The translations under genes were made by a program, and so were the position numbers. Positions 1-6,006 of a stretch of 8,624 nucleotides of DNA are shown in pieces (the first letter of the stretch is position 1; every line of letters starts with the position of its first letter). The stretch is from an uncultured Lachnospiraceae bacterium. GTDB taxonomy: Bacteria; Bacillota_A; Clostridia; Lachnospirales; Lachnospiraceae. The notes beneath the pieces are model-generated. The model had not been told where the DNA came from, did not search any database, and was given only the letters and a program-made list of their open reading frames with translations. The stretch is taken from assembly GCA_947175285.1 (NCBI GenBank), contig CAMWMM010000191.1, positions 1 through 8,624 on the forward strand. The letters are read 5' to 3'.

Positions 1-33
1 AGTGTATCATGAAAAACAAATGAAAAATAGTAG

Positions 34-61
34 TTGACTCATATCCAGATTGTGGTATAAT
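34..61 (+). promoter_or_regulatory. Sigma-A promoter of rpsU, extended -10
   Basis: A TTGACT -35 box (34-39), a 16-nt spacer and a perfect TATAAT -10 box (56-61) are visible. TGG immediately before the -10 makes it an extended -10 element. Transcription should start near 68, leaving a leader of about 90 nt before rpsU. Bases 1-33 upstream show nothing recognisable. Confidence 0.85.
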
Positions 62-106
62 TTATATTGTGTGTAGGTGCACACAGCACAGATGTGCAAG
101 AAATAA

Positions 107-142
107 CCCAATCAGTCGTGTTACTCGTTAGGGACTGAAGGG
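107..142 (+). promoter_or_regulatory. rpsU leader hairpin touching the ribosome binding site
   Basis: TCAGTC (112-117) can pair with GACTGA (133-138), leaving a 15-nt loop. CCC (107-109) can extend the stem by pairing with GGG (140-142) across a small internal loop. The GGG belongs to the AAGGGAGG Shine-Dalgarno stretch (138-145) of rpsU, so the fold would partly hide the ribosome binding site. Just upstream, TGTGTG (68-73)/CACACA (80-85) and GCAC (86-89)/GTGC (94-97) can form two more small hairpins. Ribosomal protein leaders often carry autoregulatory structures, but I cannot assign this one to a known class. The regulatory role is inferred. Confidence 0.4.
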
Positions 143-156
143 AGGTCGGGTGCGGA

Positions 157-333
157 ATGTCGAATGTAATCGTGAAAGAGAATGAGACTTTAGACAGTGC
201 ATTGCGTCGCTTTAAAAGAAGCTGTGCAAAAGCTGGTATTCAACAGGAGATTCGTAAAAGAGAACATTACGAGAAACCAAGCGTAAGACGCAAGAAAAAG
301 TCTGAAGCAGCAAGAAAACGTAAGTACAATTAA
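157..333 (+). CDS. rpsU: 30S ribosomal protein S21
   Basis: This 58-residue protein of the small ribosomal subunit begins [20 protein letters not shown], the standard S21 N-terminus, and ends in the lysine/arginine-rich tail typical of the family ([20 protein letters not shown]). The full length matches bacterial S21. S21 sits on the 30S platform near the 3' end of 16S rRNA and helps mRNA engagement. The ATG at 157 follows AAGGGAGG at 138-145 with an 11-nt gap. The gene has its own promoter and is closed by two stem-loop terminators, so it appears monocistronic. A leader hairpin may modulate its translation. Identification is secure from the sequence. Confidence 0.97.
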   Translation: MSNVIVKENETLDSALRRFKRSCAKAGIQQEIRKREHYEKPSVRRKKKSEAARKRKYN

Positions 334-343
334 TTAAACATAA

Positions 344-376
344 GGGTAGTTCGCGAAGCGTGCTACCCGTTGTTTT
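344..376 (+). terminator. Rho-independent terminator of rpsU (first hairpin)
   Basis: GGGTAG (344-349) pairs with CTACCC (363-368). An inner CGC-GAA-GCG stem-loop (352-360) sits on top, separated by a 2+2 nt internal loop. A T-rich run (TTGTTTTTA) follows. It lies 10 nt past the rpsU stop codon. Confidence 0.85.
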
Positions 377-383
377 TATGTAG

Positions 384-416
384 AACAAATCCCTGATTTT
401 TGTCAGGGATTTTGTT
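384..416 (+). terminator. Second tandem stem-loop terminator
   Basis: AATCCCTGA (388-396) pairs perfectly with TCAGGGATT (403-411) around a 6-nt TTTTTG loop. AACA on the left and TTGTT on the right extend the stem with one bulge, and a T-rich flank follows. It is placed directly after the first hairpin and would back it up, insulating rpsU from the dacF-like gene. The A-rich left flank gives only a modest T-tract on the other strand, so bidirectional action is uncertain. Confidence 0.75.
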
Positions 417-490
417 ATTCCGGGATTTACTGGCATATCTTTTTTCTTTTTTTAATATTTATGATATAGAGGAATATGCGGGAGAGATGA

Positions 491-1681
491 GTGTTGAAAA
501 AAGAAAAAAAACGGACGGCGGTATTTACTGCGATACTTTGCCTTTGCATGACAATGCTGCAGCCGGTGAAAGCGTATGCAGCGCCGGAAGTGTCAGCCCC
601 CTCTTATGTTGTCATGGAGGCTTCGACCGGACAGGTGATTTGTGAACAGGATGCCGAGACGAGGAGAAGTCCGGCAAGTATTACTAAAATCATGACACTG
701 CTTGTCATATTTGACCATTTGGAGAAGGGAAGAATCAGTTTAGAGGATAAGGTGACGACCAGTGCGTATGCTAAGTCCATGGGAGGTTCCCAGGTTTTTC
801 TGGAAGAAGGAGAGAGCCAGACGTTAGATACGATGATAAAGTGTATCACTGTAGCGTCAGGAAATGATGCCAGTGTAGCGGTGGCGGAATACATAGCGGG
901 CAGCGAGAGTGAATTTGTAAAGCTGATGAATGAAAAGGCGGAAAGCCTCGGAATGCAGAATACACACTTTGAGGACTGCTGCGGACTGACAGATTCGGAT
1001 AATCACTATACGTCCGCAAAAGACGTGGCGATTATGTCCAGGGAACTGATTACGAAATATCCGCAGATTTTTAACTACAGCGGTATCTGGATGGAGGATA
1101 TTGAGCATCATACTTCACAGGGAACGTCTACTTTTACGTTATCCAGCACCAATAAACTGCTAAAGCAGTACGAGTGGGCAACCGGGTTAAAAACAGGTTC
1201 CACATCCAAAGCTCTTTACTGCCTGTCGGCAACAGCCGATAAAGACGGAATGGAACTGATTGCGGTTGTGATGGCGGCACCGGACGGAAAATCGAGATTT
1301 GCGGACGCCATATCGCTTTTAAACTATGGATACAGCGTCAGCCAGATGTATACGGACGACAATAAAGATGCGCTGCCGGTGCAGAACGTAGAGGGCGGCG
1401 TGGAAGATACGGTAAATCTTGCATATGCGGGAGAATTTCATTATCTGGACATTGCGGGAAATAATTTGAATGACATTGAAAAAGAAATCAGTCTGCCTGG
1501 AGTTCTCAAGGCGCCGGTTATGGAGGGGGATGCAGTCGGAGAGGCTGTTTATAAGTTAAACGGAACCCGAATCGGAAGCGTGTCCATTTTGGCGGCAAAG
1601 ACGGTGGAAGAGGCAGGATATTCCGATTACCTATACAAAATATGGAAGAGATATCTTATTTTCAAAAAGTGTACTGAATAG
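491..1681 (+). CDS. dacF: D-alanyl-D-alanine carboxypeptidase (serine-type, PBP5/DacF family)
   Basis: This enzyme would remove the terminal D-Ala from peptidoglycan pentapeptides outside the membrane and so limit cross-linking. A signal peptide is visible: a basic KKEKKR start, a hydrophobic core, and an AYA|A cleavage site near residue 30. The peptidase S11 motifs are all present: SITK (catalytic Ser63 and Lys66), SGN (123-125) and KTG (234-236). Residues from about 295 form the C-terminal PBP5-type domain. The last about 20 residues (YLYKIWKRYLIFKK) are basic and aromatic, as in the amphipathic anchor of this family. The 396-aa length fits DacF/DacA proteins. The start is a GTG at 491 or the adjacent TTG at 494; GGAG at 481-484 is 6 and 9 nt away respectively, so TTG is equally credible. 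The ATG at 487 is out of frame. No clear promoter was seen in 420-480. The symbol dacF rather than dacA is a guess based on the nearby scp genes. Confidence 0.93.
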   Translation: MLKKEKKRTAVFTAILCLCMTMLQPVKAYAAPEVSAPSYVVMEASTGQVICEQDAETRRSPASITKIMTLLVIFDHLEKGRISLEDKVTTSAYAKSMGGSQVFLEEGESQTLDTMIKCITVASGNDASVAVAEYIAGSESEFVKLMNEKAESLGMQNTHFEDCCGLTDSDNHYTSAKDVAIMSRELITKYPQIFNYSGIWMEDIEHHTSQGTSTFTLSSTNKLLKQYEWATGLKTGSTSKALYCLSATADKDGMELIAVVMAAPDGKSRFADAISLLNYGYSVSQMYTDDNKDALPVQNVEGGVEDTVNLAYAGEFHYLDIAGNNLNDIEKEISLPGVLKAPVMEGDAVGEAVYKLNGTRIGSVSILAAKTVEEAGYSDYLYKIWKRYLIFKKCTE

Positions 1682-1688
1682 TACACTT
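1667..1688. repeat. Perfect 9-bp inverted repeat across the dacF stop codon
   Basis: AAGTGTACT (1667-1675) and AGTACACTT (1680-1688) are exact inverted copies separated by GAAT. The dacF TAG stop (1679-1681) lies in the structure. No T-run follows, so it is not a standard intrinsic terminator. The right arm covers the -35 region of the candidate promoter downstream, so it could be an operator or an mRNA 3'-end hairpin. The function is not established. Confidence 0.6.
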
Positions 1689-1722
1689 GGTGTTGTGGTT
1701 TTGGTATAATTTGTGATATACT
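1682..1722 (+). promoter_or_regulatory. Candidate promoter(s) for the metallophosphoesterase-scpA-scpB unit
   Basis: A perfect TATAAT (1705-1710) preceded by TGG (extended -10) has only a weak TACACT match 17 nt upstream (1682-1687). A second, overlapping extended -10, TGA-TATACT (1714-1722), has TTGTGG (1693-1698) at 18 nt. Either would start transcription about 1717-1730, before the 38-nt palindrome. The extended -10 elements are the main support. Confidence 0.6.
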
Positions 1723-1737
1723 TTAAAAGTTGTTTAA

Positions 1738-1775
1738 TAGTAAACGACATAAGAAATTTCTAATGTCGTTTACTA
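1738..1775. repeat. 38-nt near-perfect palindrome in the leader of the phosphoesterase gene
   Basis: TAGTAAACGACAT (1738-1750) and ATGTCGTTTACTA (1763-1775) are exact 13-bp inverted arms. The centre AGAAATTTCT (1752-1761) is also palindromic. Only the A/A pair at 1751 and 1762 breaks a full 38-nt palindrome. It lies between the promoter and the ribosome binding site and has no T-run after it. It could be a repressor operator or a stable 5' mRNA hairpin. The structure is seen directly; its function is unknown. Confidence 0.75.
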
Positions 1776-1785
1776 TAGATGAAAT

Positions 1786-1789
1786 GGAG
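1786..1789 (+). promoter_or_regulatory. Ribosome binding site deciding the phosphoesterase start
   Basis: GGAG here is 7 nt before the ATG at 1797, 1 nt before the ATG at 1791 and lies downstream of the ATG at 1779. Spacing therefore favours 1797. Confidence 0.65.
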
Positions 1790-1796
1790 AATGCAA

Positions 1797-2660
1797 ATGA
1801 TTCCTATAATATTGACTGCGATGGTCATTCTTATCTGCTTTTTTCTGTTGGTAATGTATTATGACTGTAACCGCTTGGTAACGGTGACATATGAAATAGA
1901 GTCTGAGAAGATTACCGGAGAATATACCTTTGCGCTGTTGTCTGATTTACACAATAAGTCTTTTGGGAAGCAGAATGAAAAATTACTTCGTAAAATTGAA
2001 GAACTTTCGCCGGATGCCATTCTCGCGGCAGGCGACATGCTGACAGCGCATGATAAAAGAAAAAAATATTATGTCGCAGCGGATTTGATGAGCAGACTGT
2101 CGAAAAAATATCCGGTTTACTATGGCATGGGAAATCATGAGCAGCATCTCGGCTTATATCCGGAGGAAACCGAAGGCGCATATAAAGATTATATGGAAAA
2201 GTTAAACAGCTTCGGTATTGAACCGCTGATAAATGAAAGCGTCGAACTGCCATCTGCAAACATCAATATAAGCGGTTTGCAGGTGGAGCGATGCTATTAC
2301 CGGAAATTCCGGCTTTATCCTATGCCGGACACTTATCTGACGGATTTGTTAGGAGAGCCGCGCCGGGATAAGTTCCAGATTCTGATTGCCCATAATCCGG
2401 ATTATTTTCCGGAATATGTAAAATGGGGAGCGGATTTAACAGTATCGGGTCATGTACATGGAGGGCTTATGAAGCTTCCGGTTCTTGGCGGTGTCGTTTC
2501 TCCGAAGCTGACGCTGTTTCCTAAGTATGACGGCGGAAGATATGAGAAAGGAAACTCGGTTATGATTTTGAGCAGAGGTCTTGGCACACATACGCTGCCA
2601 ATTCGGATTTTTAATCCGGGAGAACTGGTGATGCTTCACTTAAAACCGGCTCCTAAATAA
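1797..2660 (+). CDS. Membrane-anchored metallophosphoesterase (YkuE-like)
   Basis: The protein is a calcineurin-like phosphoesterase with an N-terminal membrane anchor (residues about 2-22, IPIILTAMVILICFFLLVMY). The metal-binding motifs follow in order, numbered from the ATG at 1797: SDLH (D50, H52), GDM (G79, D80), GNHE (N113, H114), AHNPD (H199) and GHVHGG (H219, H221). This is a complete dinuclear metal site. The fold and anchor resemble YkuE-type proteins, some of which act on lipid headgroups such as UDP-diacylglucosamine, but the substrate here is unknown. The second motif reads GDMLT rather than the common GD..D. The start at 1797 (287 aa) is chosen from the GGAG spacing; an in-frame ATG at 1779 would give 293 aa but directly abuts the palindrome and has no ribosome binding site. 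Only 27 nt separate the gene from scpA, suggesting co-transcription. Confidence 0.9.
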   Translation: MIPIILTAMVILICFFLLVMYYDCNRLVTVTYEIESEKITGEYTFALLSDLHNKSFGKQNEKLLRKIEELSPDAILAAGDMLTAHDKRKKYYVAADLMSRLSKKYPVYYGMGNHEQHLGLYPEETEGAYKDYMEKLNSFGIEPLINESVELPSANINISGLQVERCYYRKFRLYPMPDTYLTDLLGEPRRDKFQILIAHNPDYFPEYVKWGADLTVSGHVHGGLMKLPVLGGVVSPKLTLFPKYDGGRYEKGNSVMILSRGLGTHTLPIRIFNPGELVMLHLKPAPK

Positions 2661-2687
2661 AACAGTTATGAAAAGGATGGACAGGCT

Positions 2688-3437
2688 ATGGCAATTCCCG
2701 TAAAACTGGAGGTCTTTGAAGGACCGTTAGACTTATTACTGCACTTGATAGATAAAAATAAAGTAGATATTTACGATATCCCTATTGTAGAGATTACGGA
2801 GCAGTATCTGGACTATATCAAGCAGATGGAGAGAGAGGACATGAACATCATGAGTGAATTTCTTGTGATGGCAGCAACTTTGATTGACATTAAATGCAGA
2901 ATGCTTCTCCCGAAAGAAGTTAATGAAGAGGGCGAAGAGGAAGACCCGAGGGCAGAACTCGTAGAACAGTTGCTGCAATATAAAATGTGCAAATATATGT
3001 CCTATGAATTAAAAGACAGAATGATAACCGCAGAAAGAAATCTTTACAAAAAGCCGACGCTGCCGAAAGAAATCAGTGAGTACAGGGAACCGGTCAATTA
3101 TGAGGAATTAATCGGCGATATGACGCTTGCGAAGCTGCATGAGATTTTCAAGTCCATGTTAAAAAGACAGGAGGATAAAATCGACCCTGTCAGAAGTACT
3201 TTCGGTAAAATTGAAAAAGATGAAATTGATATGGATGCAAAAACCATCTACATAGAAGATTATTTGAAAAGTCATAAAAAATTCAGCTTCCGGAAGCTGT
3301 TAGAGAAACAAAACAGCAAGATGGAAGTGATAGTAACATTTCTGGTCATTTTGGAAATGATGAAAGTCGGCAGGATTGGAATTGCGCAGGAGAGTATTTT
3401 TGGAGATATTGAAATTACAGTAAAAGAAGCCGTGTAG
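2688..3437 (+). CDS. scpA: Segregation and condensation protein A (kleisin)
   Basis: ScpA is the kleisin subunit that bridges SMC heads and, with ScpB, forms the condensin that organises and segregates the nucleoid. The N-terminus LEVFEGPLDLLLHLIDKNK, followed by VDIYDIPIVEITEQYLDYI, is the hallmark ScpA signature. An acidic linker (NEEGEEEDPRAE, about 85-96) and a C-terminal winged-helix segment (about 170-245, including FRKLLEKQNSKMEVIVTFLVILEMMK) follow. The 249-aa length is normal. The start has AAAAGGA at 2671-2677, 10 nt upstream. The stop codon TAG overlaps the ribosome binding site of scpB, which implies translational coupling. Identification is secure. Confidence 0.97.
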   Translation: MAIPVKLEVFEGPLDLLLHLIDKNKVDIYDIPIVEITEQYLDYIKQMEREDMNIMSEFLVMAATLIDIKCRMLLPKEVNEEGEEEDPRAELVEQLLQYKMCKYMSYELKDRMITAERNLYKKPTLPKEISEYREPVNYEELIGDMTLAKLHEIFKSMLKRQEDKIDPVRSTFGKIEKDEIDMDAKTIYIEDYLKSHKKFSFRKLLEKQNSKMEVIVTFLVILEMMKVGRIGIAQESIFGDIEITVKEAV

Positions 3438-3441
3438 GAGG
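3436..3441 (+). promoter_or_regulatory. scpB ribosome binding site overlapping the scpA stop
   Basis: A perfect AGGAGG shares its first two bases with the scpA TAG stop codon (3435-3437) and stands 9 nt before the scpB ATG. A ribosome terminating on scpA therefore sits on the scpB initiation site, which would keep the two condensin subunits in step. Confidence 0.85.
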
Positions 3442-3450
3442 CATATAAGA

Positions 3451-4020
3451 ATGGAAAGAGAAAAAGCAAAAGCCGTACTGGAAGCTATTTTATTTACCAT
3501 GGGCGATTCCGTAGAAATTGACAGATTGGCGGAAGTCATAGAAGAGGACAAGGCGACGGTAAAAGAAATATTAAATGAAATGGCGGAGGAATACCGGAAA
3601 GAAGGCAGAGGCATCGGATTGACTACATTGGACAATGCAGTACAGCTTTGTACAAAAGGAGAGTTTTATGAATATCTGATTAAGATTGCCAAAACGCCGA
3701 AAAAATACGTGCTGACAGACACTTTGCTGGAAACCCTCTCTATTATCGCCTATAAACAGCCTGTTACCAGACTGGAAATCGAGAAAGTGCGCGGCGTCAG
3801 CTGCGACCATGCGGTTAACAAACTTTTGGAGTTTGATTTGATTACGGAAGTCGGCAGACTGGATGCGCCCGGACGGCCGCTTTTATTTGGAACGACAGAG
3901 CAGTTTTTGCGCAGTTTCGGTGTAAAATCTCTGGAGGATTTACCAGAGCTTAATCCGGTTCAGATTGAAGAATTTAAGCTGCAGGCGGAATCGGAAGTGC
4001 AGATGCAGTTGGATATATAA
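3451..4020 (+). CDS. scpB: Segregation and condensation protein B
   Basis: ScpB dimerises through tandem winged-helix domains and binds the ScpA linker in the SMC-ScpAB condensin. Family features are visible: an N-terminal AVLEAILFTMGDSVEIDRLA helix-turn region, then TLLETLSIIAYKQPVTRLEIEKVRGV, the strongest ScpB signature, and a C-terminal VGRLDAPGRPLLFGTTEQFLRSFG segment. The length of 189 aa is typical. The ATG is preceded by a perfect AGGAGG that overlaps the scpA stop. The gene ends at a stem-loop shared with the convergent minus-strand regulator. Confidence 0.97.
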   Translation: MEREKAKAVLEAILFTMGDSVEIDRLAEVIEEDKATVKEILNEMAEEYRKEGRGIGLTTLDNAVQLCTKGEFYEYLIKIAKTPKKYVLTDTLLETLSIIAYKQPVTRLEIEKVRGVSCDHAVNKLLEFDLITEVGRLDAPGRPLLFGTTEQFLRSFGVKSLEDLPELNPVQIEEFKLQAESEVQMQLDI

Positions 4021-4021
4021 A

Positions 4022-4068
4022 GCTAAACCAGGCTGATGTTGGTCTAGCCCGGCGTGTTTAATTTTTTT
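4022..4068. terminator. Candidate bidirectional terminator between scpB and the XRE gene
   Basis: CCAGGCT (4028-4034) can pair with AGCCCGG (4046-4052) with one mismatch. A competing pairing uses GCTA/TAGC and ACCA/TGGT. A T-tract (ATTTTTTTA, 4061-4069) lies 8-9 nt downstream on the plus strand, further than ideal. The palindrome overlaps the stop codon of the convergent minus-strand gene, and on that strand only a weak GGTTTAGCTTTAT follows it. Shared termination fits the convergent layout, but strength is uncertain. Confidence 0.55.
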
Positions 4069-4361
4069 ATAATGCTTAGAAGATGAGTCATTGTACTTTC
4101 ATCCAGTTTTTTTGCTTCATCAATGAATTCTCTGAACGTCGCGGGAACGGCATTTTCCTCGTCAAAAAATTCCTGCGGGGTTACACCGAGAAATTCACAG
4201 ATATAGAAAAAAGACTGCATGGATGGCAGTGACTTTTTATTTTCTATGGTATTGATGTAATTGTTCGCCTGTCCTAATGACAGAGACATATCCCGTGCAG
4301 ATACGCCTTTCTGCATTCTAAGCTTTGCAAGTCTGTCTGAAATAAAATTATCATACATCAT
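4044..4361 (-). CDS. XRE-family helix-turn-helix transcriptional regulator
   Basis: This 105-aa DNA-binding protein has a Cro/C1-type HTH in its first about 60 residues: ISDRLAKLRMQKGVSARDMS, then LGQANNYINTIENKKSLPSM as the turn and recognition helix. FFYICEFLGVTPQEFFDEEN and a short helical tail follow (FIDEAKKLDESTMTHLLSIIKKL), probably for dimerisation. The start is placed at the ATG at 4361 because the family typically begins M-x-Y-x-x-F just before the HTH and an AAGGAG lies upstream. An ATG at 4373 is only 1 nt from that site, and a TTG at 4409 lies within a palindrome. The gene is convergent with scpB and divergent from the unknown membrane protein. A perfect 11+11 bp palindrome sits just upstream, suggesting autorepression and possibly control of the divergent gene. 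The targets are inferred only. Confidence 0.9.
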   Translation of the reverse strand: MMYDNFISDRLAKLRMQKGVSARDMSLSLGQANNYINTIENKKSLPSMQSFFYICEFLGVTPQEFFDEENAVPATFREFIDEAKKLDESTMTHLLSIIKKLNTPG

Positions 4362-4374
4362 CTTTATAATCATA

Positions 4375-4380
4375 CTCCTT
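4375..4380 (-). promoter_or_regulatory. Ribosome binding site of the XRE gene
   Basis: AAGGAG on the minus strand is 13 nt from the ATG at 4361 and 1 nt from the ATG at 4373. Neither spacing is ideal. The longer one is more workable and gives the family's usual N-terminus. Confidence 0.6.
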
Positions 4381-4386
4381 CTCACA

Positions 4387-4411
4387 GGTTGAAAATTTAT
4401 AATTTTCAACC
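4387..4411. promoter_or_regulatory. Palindromic operator candidate upstream of the XRE gene
   Basis: GGTTGAAAATT (4387-4397) and AATTTTCAACC (4401-4411) are exact inverted arms around TAT. The site lies between the XRE ribosome binding site and a weak minus-strand -10 candidate (TACAAT, 4425-4420, preceded by TG). This is a typical position for repressor autoregulation. It is 60 nt from the -35 of the divergent promoter. It could also act as a 5' mRNA hairpin. Binding by the regulator is inferred. Confidence 0.6.
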
Positions 4412-4470
4412 TTTAATAGATTGTACATTACATAAGTATTTCATCCGTTAAATTTAATGAGGTGTTTTTG

Positions 4471-4499
4471 TTGACATAAAAGATTTGAACTATTATAAT
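4471..4499 (+). promoter_or_regulatory. Consensus sigma-A promoter of the unknown membrane protein gene
   Basis: A perfect TTGACA (4471-4476), a 17-nt spacer and a perfect TATAAT (4494-4499) give the full consensus. Transcription should start near 4506, about 30 nt before the first ATG. TTAAATTTA occurs at 4448-4456 and again at 4515-4523, flanking the promoter. Such a strong promoter next to a repressor gene suggests it is normally held in check. That control is inferred. Confidence 0.9.
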
Positions 4500-4535
4500 T
4501 AAAAAAATGTTAGCTTAAATTTAGTAAAAGACATA

Positions 4536-5927
4536 ATGTACGTATGGAGAAAGGACAGCGCTGCAGAAATGGATACAGGTTTTATACGCAAAAAAGAAGA
4601 ACAGGAACAGAATGCAGAGGAAATCAAAGAAGCTGTTTTATTGATAAAAACAATAGAGTGGATGAAAGAAGTAGAAAAGTATGCAGTAAAGTATAAACTG
4701 ACAACGGAGATTATAGAGAGCATCAAACAATGTAAAAAAAGAATAAAAGCGGAAAATGCAGACTGGAATGATATTAGTCTGGCAGTGGAAAAACTGCTCG
4801 AAGATATCGGTTGCAGAGTGATGCCGGAGAATGAAGCAAATGCAGGCGGCATGAAAGAAGTGTCTGTACAGGTATTTAAGACGCAGATGCAGAAAATAAC
4901 GGAGAAATGCCATGCGGAGAATGAAGCGGCAGAAAAGTTTATGATAGAGTATGGCACTTCTGCGATAAAAAAGGTATATGAAAGCATGCAGAAAATTGCT
5001 GCCGTAAGAACATATTTGGCAGAAATGAAAAATGAGAATTTATATCAGGATTTCTTTCTGAACATAGAAAAAGAATATGACAGGACAGCTGTACTCCTGA
5101 TTCAGGGATTATTCAGGGATATCGCAAAAAATTATATGCAGATACTGGATGAGATGCAGACTGTGTTACAAAGCATTGAAGAATATCTGCCGGATAAGGA
5201 AAGTAAAAAAATTTACAGCGAATATAAAGAAGAAAAAAGCAGTTTGGATAAGGAAATGATGAATAAGGCGGATAAACTGGAATTTGGCACCAGCGAAATT
5301 TCATTATTCGGTCAGAGGACGAAAGGTGCTGTAAAAAGCATCTCTAAAAAATGGCAGCGGAAAAAGAAAATGTTGATATTTCTTCCGATTTTCTTGTTAA
5401 TATGCAGTATTTTATTTGAGGTTATTATTGCGCAGGAACAAATACGTGAGCTGATTGAAAGTGTCGCAATGAATGATTTTATGATGAGATTCGGCAATAT
5501 GATAAATAATAAAATACCATGGAATGCGATGGGCGATTTTTTGTATTCCGTTGTCGCCTTTATTTTTATGCTCTTTACGAATCTGAAATCCCTTATGATT
5601 GTTGCAGTCATATTAATTATTGTTTTCTTCATAGCCTATTTTAAATTTTTAAGATACTGGTGCGATAACCAGATATGCAGACAGTGCGAGGAATATCTCA
5701 AAATAGAACTGGCACAGTTTGATAATCAAAATACATTGATGCTGAAGATGGAAAAAGCCGTGAGAAGCGTTGTTGAAGAGTATGAGCAGGAAAATCATAC
5801 TTTTTTGGAACATATTTTTTCGGAAATAGAATACGGCTCAGCCGATGCTAATAAAGCGGATGTGAACTGGTTTATGGATATCAGGGAGCAGTGGAATGAT
5901 TTGGTAGCGAATGATAACTTTTTTTAA
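4536..5927 (+). CDS. Unknown helical membrane protein
   Basis: I do not recognise this 463-aa protein. Residues 1-275 are highly charged (Lys/Glu-rich) and almost all helix-forming with coiled-coil character, with no signal peptide. A basic stretch (SKKWQRKKK, 270-278) precedes a hydrophobic helix at about 279-299. Two more helices at about 335-349 and 352-370 are joined by a tight NLKS turn. A 90-residue tail follows, beginning with C376, C381 and C384 (C-x4-C-x2-C) and ending acidic. The N-terminal domain is probably cytoplasmic by the positive-inside rule; the tail's side is unclear. The ATG at 4536 has no ribosome binding site. An in-frame ATG at 4569 has AAAGGA 13 nt upstream and may be the true start. 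The gene has its own consensus promoter, lies divergent from an XRE repressor and precedes the cps operon without a visible terminator. A link to either is only positional. Confidence 0.85.
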   Translation: MYVWRKDSAAEMDTGFIRKKEEQEQNAEEIKEAVLLIKTIEWMKEVEKYAVKYKLTTEIIESIKQCKKRIKAENADWNDISLAVEKLLEDIGCRVMPENEANAGGMKEVSVQVFKTQMQKITEKCHAENEAAEKFMIEYGTSAIKKVYESMQKIAAVRTYLAEMKNENLYQDFFLNIEKEYDRTAVLLIQGLFRDIAKNYMQILDEMQTVLQSIEEYLPDKESKKIYSEYKEEKSSLDKEMMNKADKLEFGTSEISLFGQRTKGAVKSISKKWQRKKKMLIFLPIFLLICSILFEVIIAQEQIRELIESVAMNDFMMRFGNMINNKIPWNAMGDFLYSVVAFIFMLFTNLKSLMIVAVILIIVFFIAYFKFLRYWCDNQICRQCEEYLKIELAQFDNQNTLMLKMEKAVRSVVEEYEQENHTFLEHIFSEIEYGSADANKADVNWFMDIREQWNDLVANDNFF

Positions 5928-5938
5928 ATGAAATGATA

Positions 5939-5967
5939 TTGATTAATTCATTAAAATGCTATATTAT
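5939..5967 (+). promoter_or_regulatory. Candidate promoter of the capsule operon
   Basis: TTGATT (5939-5944), a 17-nt spacer and TATTAT (5962-5967) form a fair sigma-A promoter. A TATAAT at 5967-5972 is also present but too far from the -35. Inverted TTAAT/ATTAA (5943-5954) lies inside the promoter and ATATG/CATAT (5982-5993) just after it; either could be an operator, but such repeats are common in AT-rich DNA. No terminator is seen between 5927 and here, so read-through from the upstream gene is possible. Confidence 0.55.
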
Positions 5968-6000
5968 ATAATAGGTCATGAATATGAGCATATACTCTGT

Positions 6001-6006
6001 GGGGAG
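6001..6006 (+). promoter_or_regulatory. Ribosome binding site deciding the cpsB start
   Basis: GGGGAG lies 4 nt before the ATG at 6011. The upstream in-frame ATGs at 5978 and 5984 have no such site and would sit almost at the predicted transcript start. Confidence 0.65.

Noticed and set aside
212..436. 74-aa minus-strand open frame over rpsU and its terminators
   Set aside because: It lies opposite a certain S21 gene and two terminator hairpins and has no family signature.
433..465. Possible sporulation sigma-F/G promoter before dacF (GCATA at 433-437)
   Set aside because: There is no matching GG-containing -10 at the required distance. A sigma-A reading (TATGAT at 460-465) also lacks a credible -35.
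1779..1796. Phosphoesterase start at the ATG at 1779
   Set aside because: It has no ribosome binding site and begins 4 nt after the palindrome. GGAG at 1786-1789 fits the ATG at 1797. The choice is not certain.
4362..4409. N-terminal extension of the XRE regulator from a TTG at 4409
   Set aside because: The TTG lies inside the perfect palindrome and the added residues are not typical of the family; the ribosome binding site lies downstream of it.
4423..4541. GTACATTA (4423-4430) and TAATGTAC (4534-4541) as long-range inverted repeats
   Set aside because: An 8-bp match in AT-rich DNA over about 120 nt could easily occur by chance, and no mobile-element gene lies between them.
4499..4987. 162-aa minus-strand open frame opposite the unknown membrane protein
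   Set aside because: It is antisense to a strongly coding plus-strand frame that has a consensus promoter. Its Ser/Phe/Cys-rich composition is typical of the complement of Lys/Glu-rich coding sequence.
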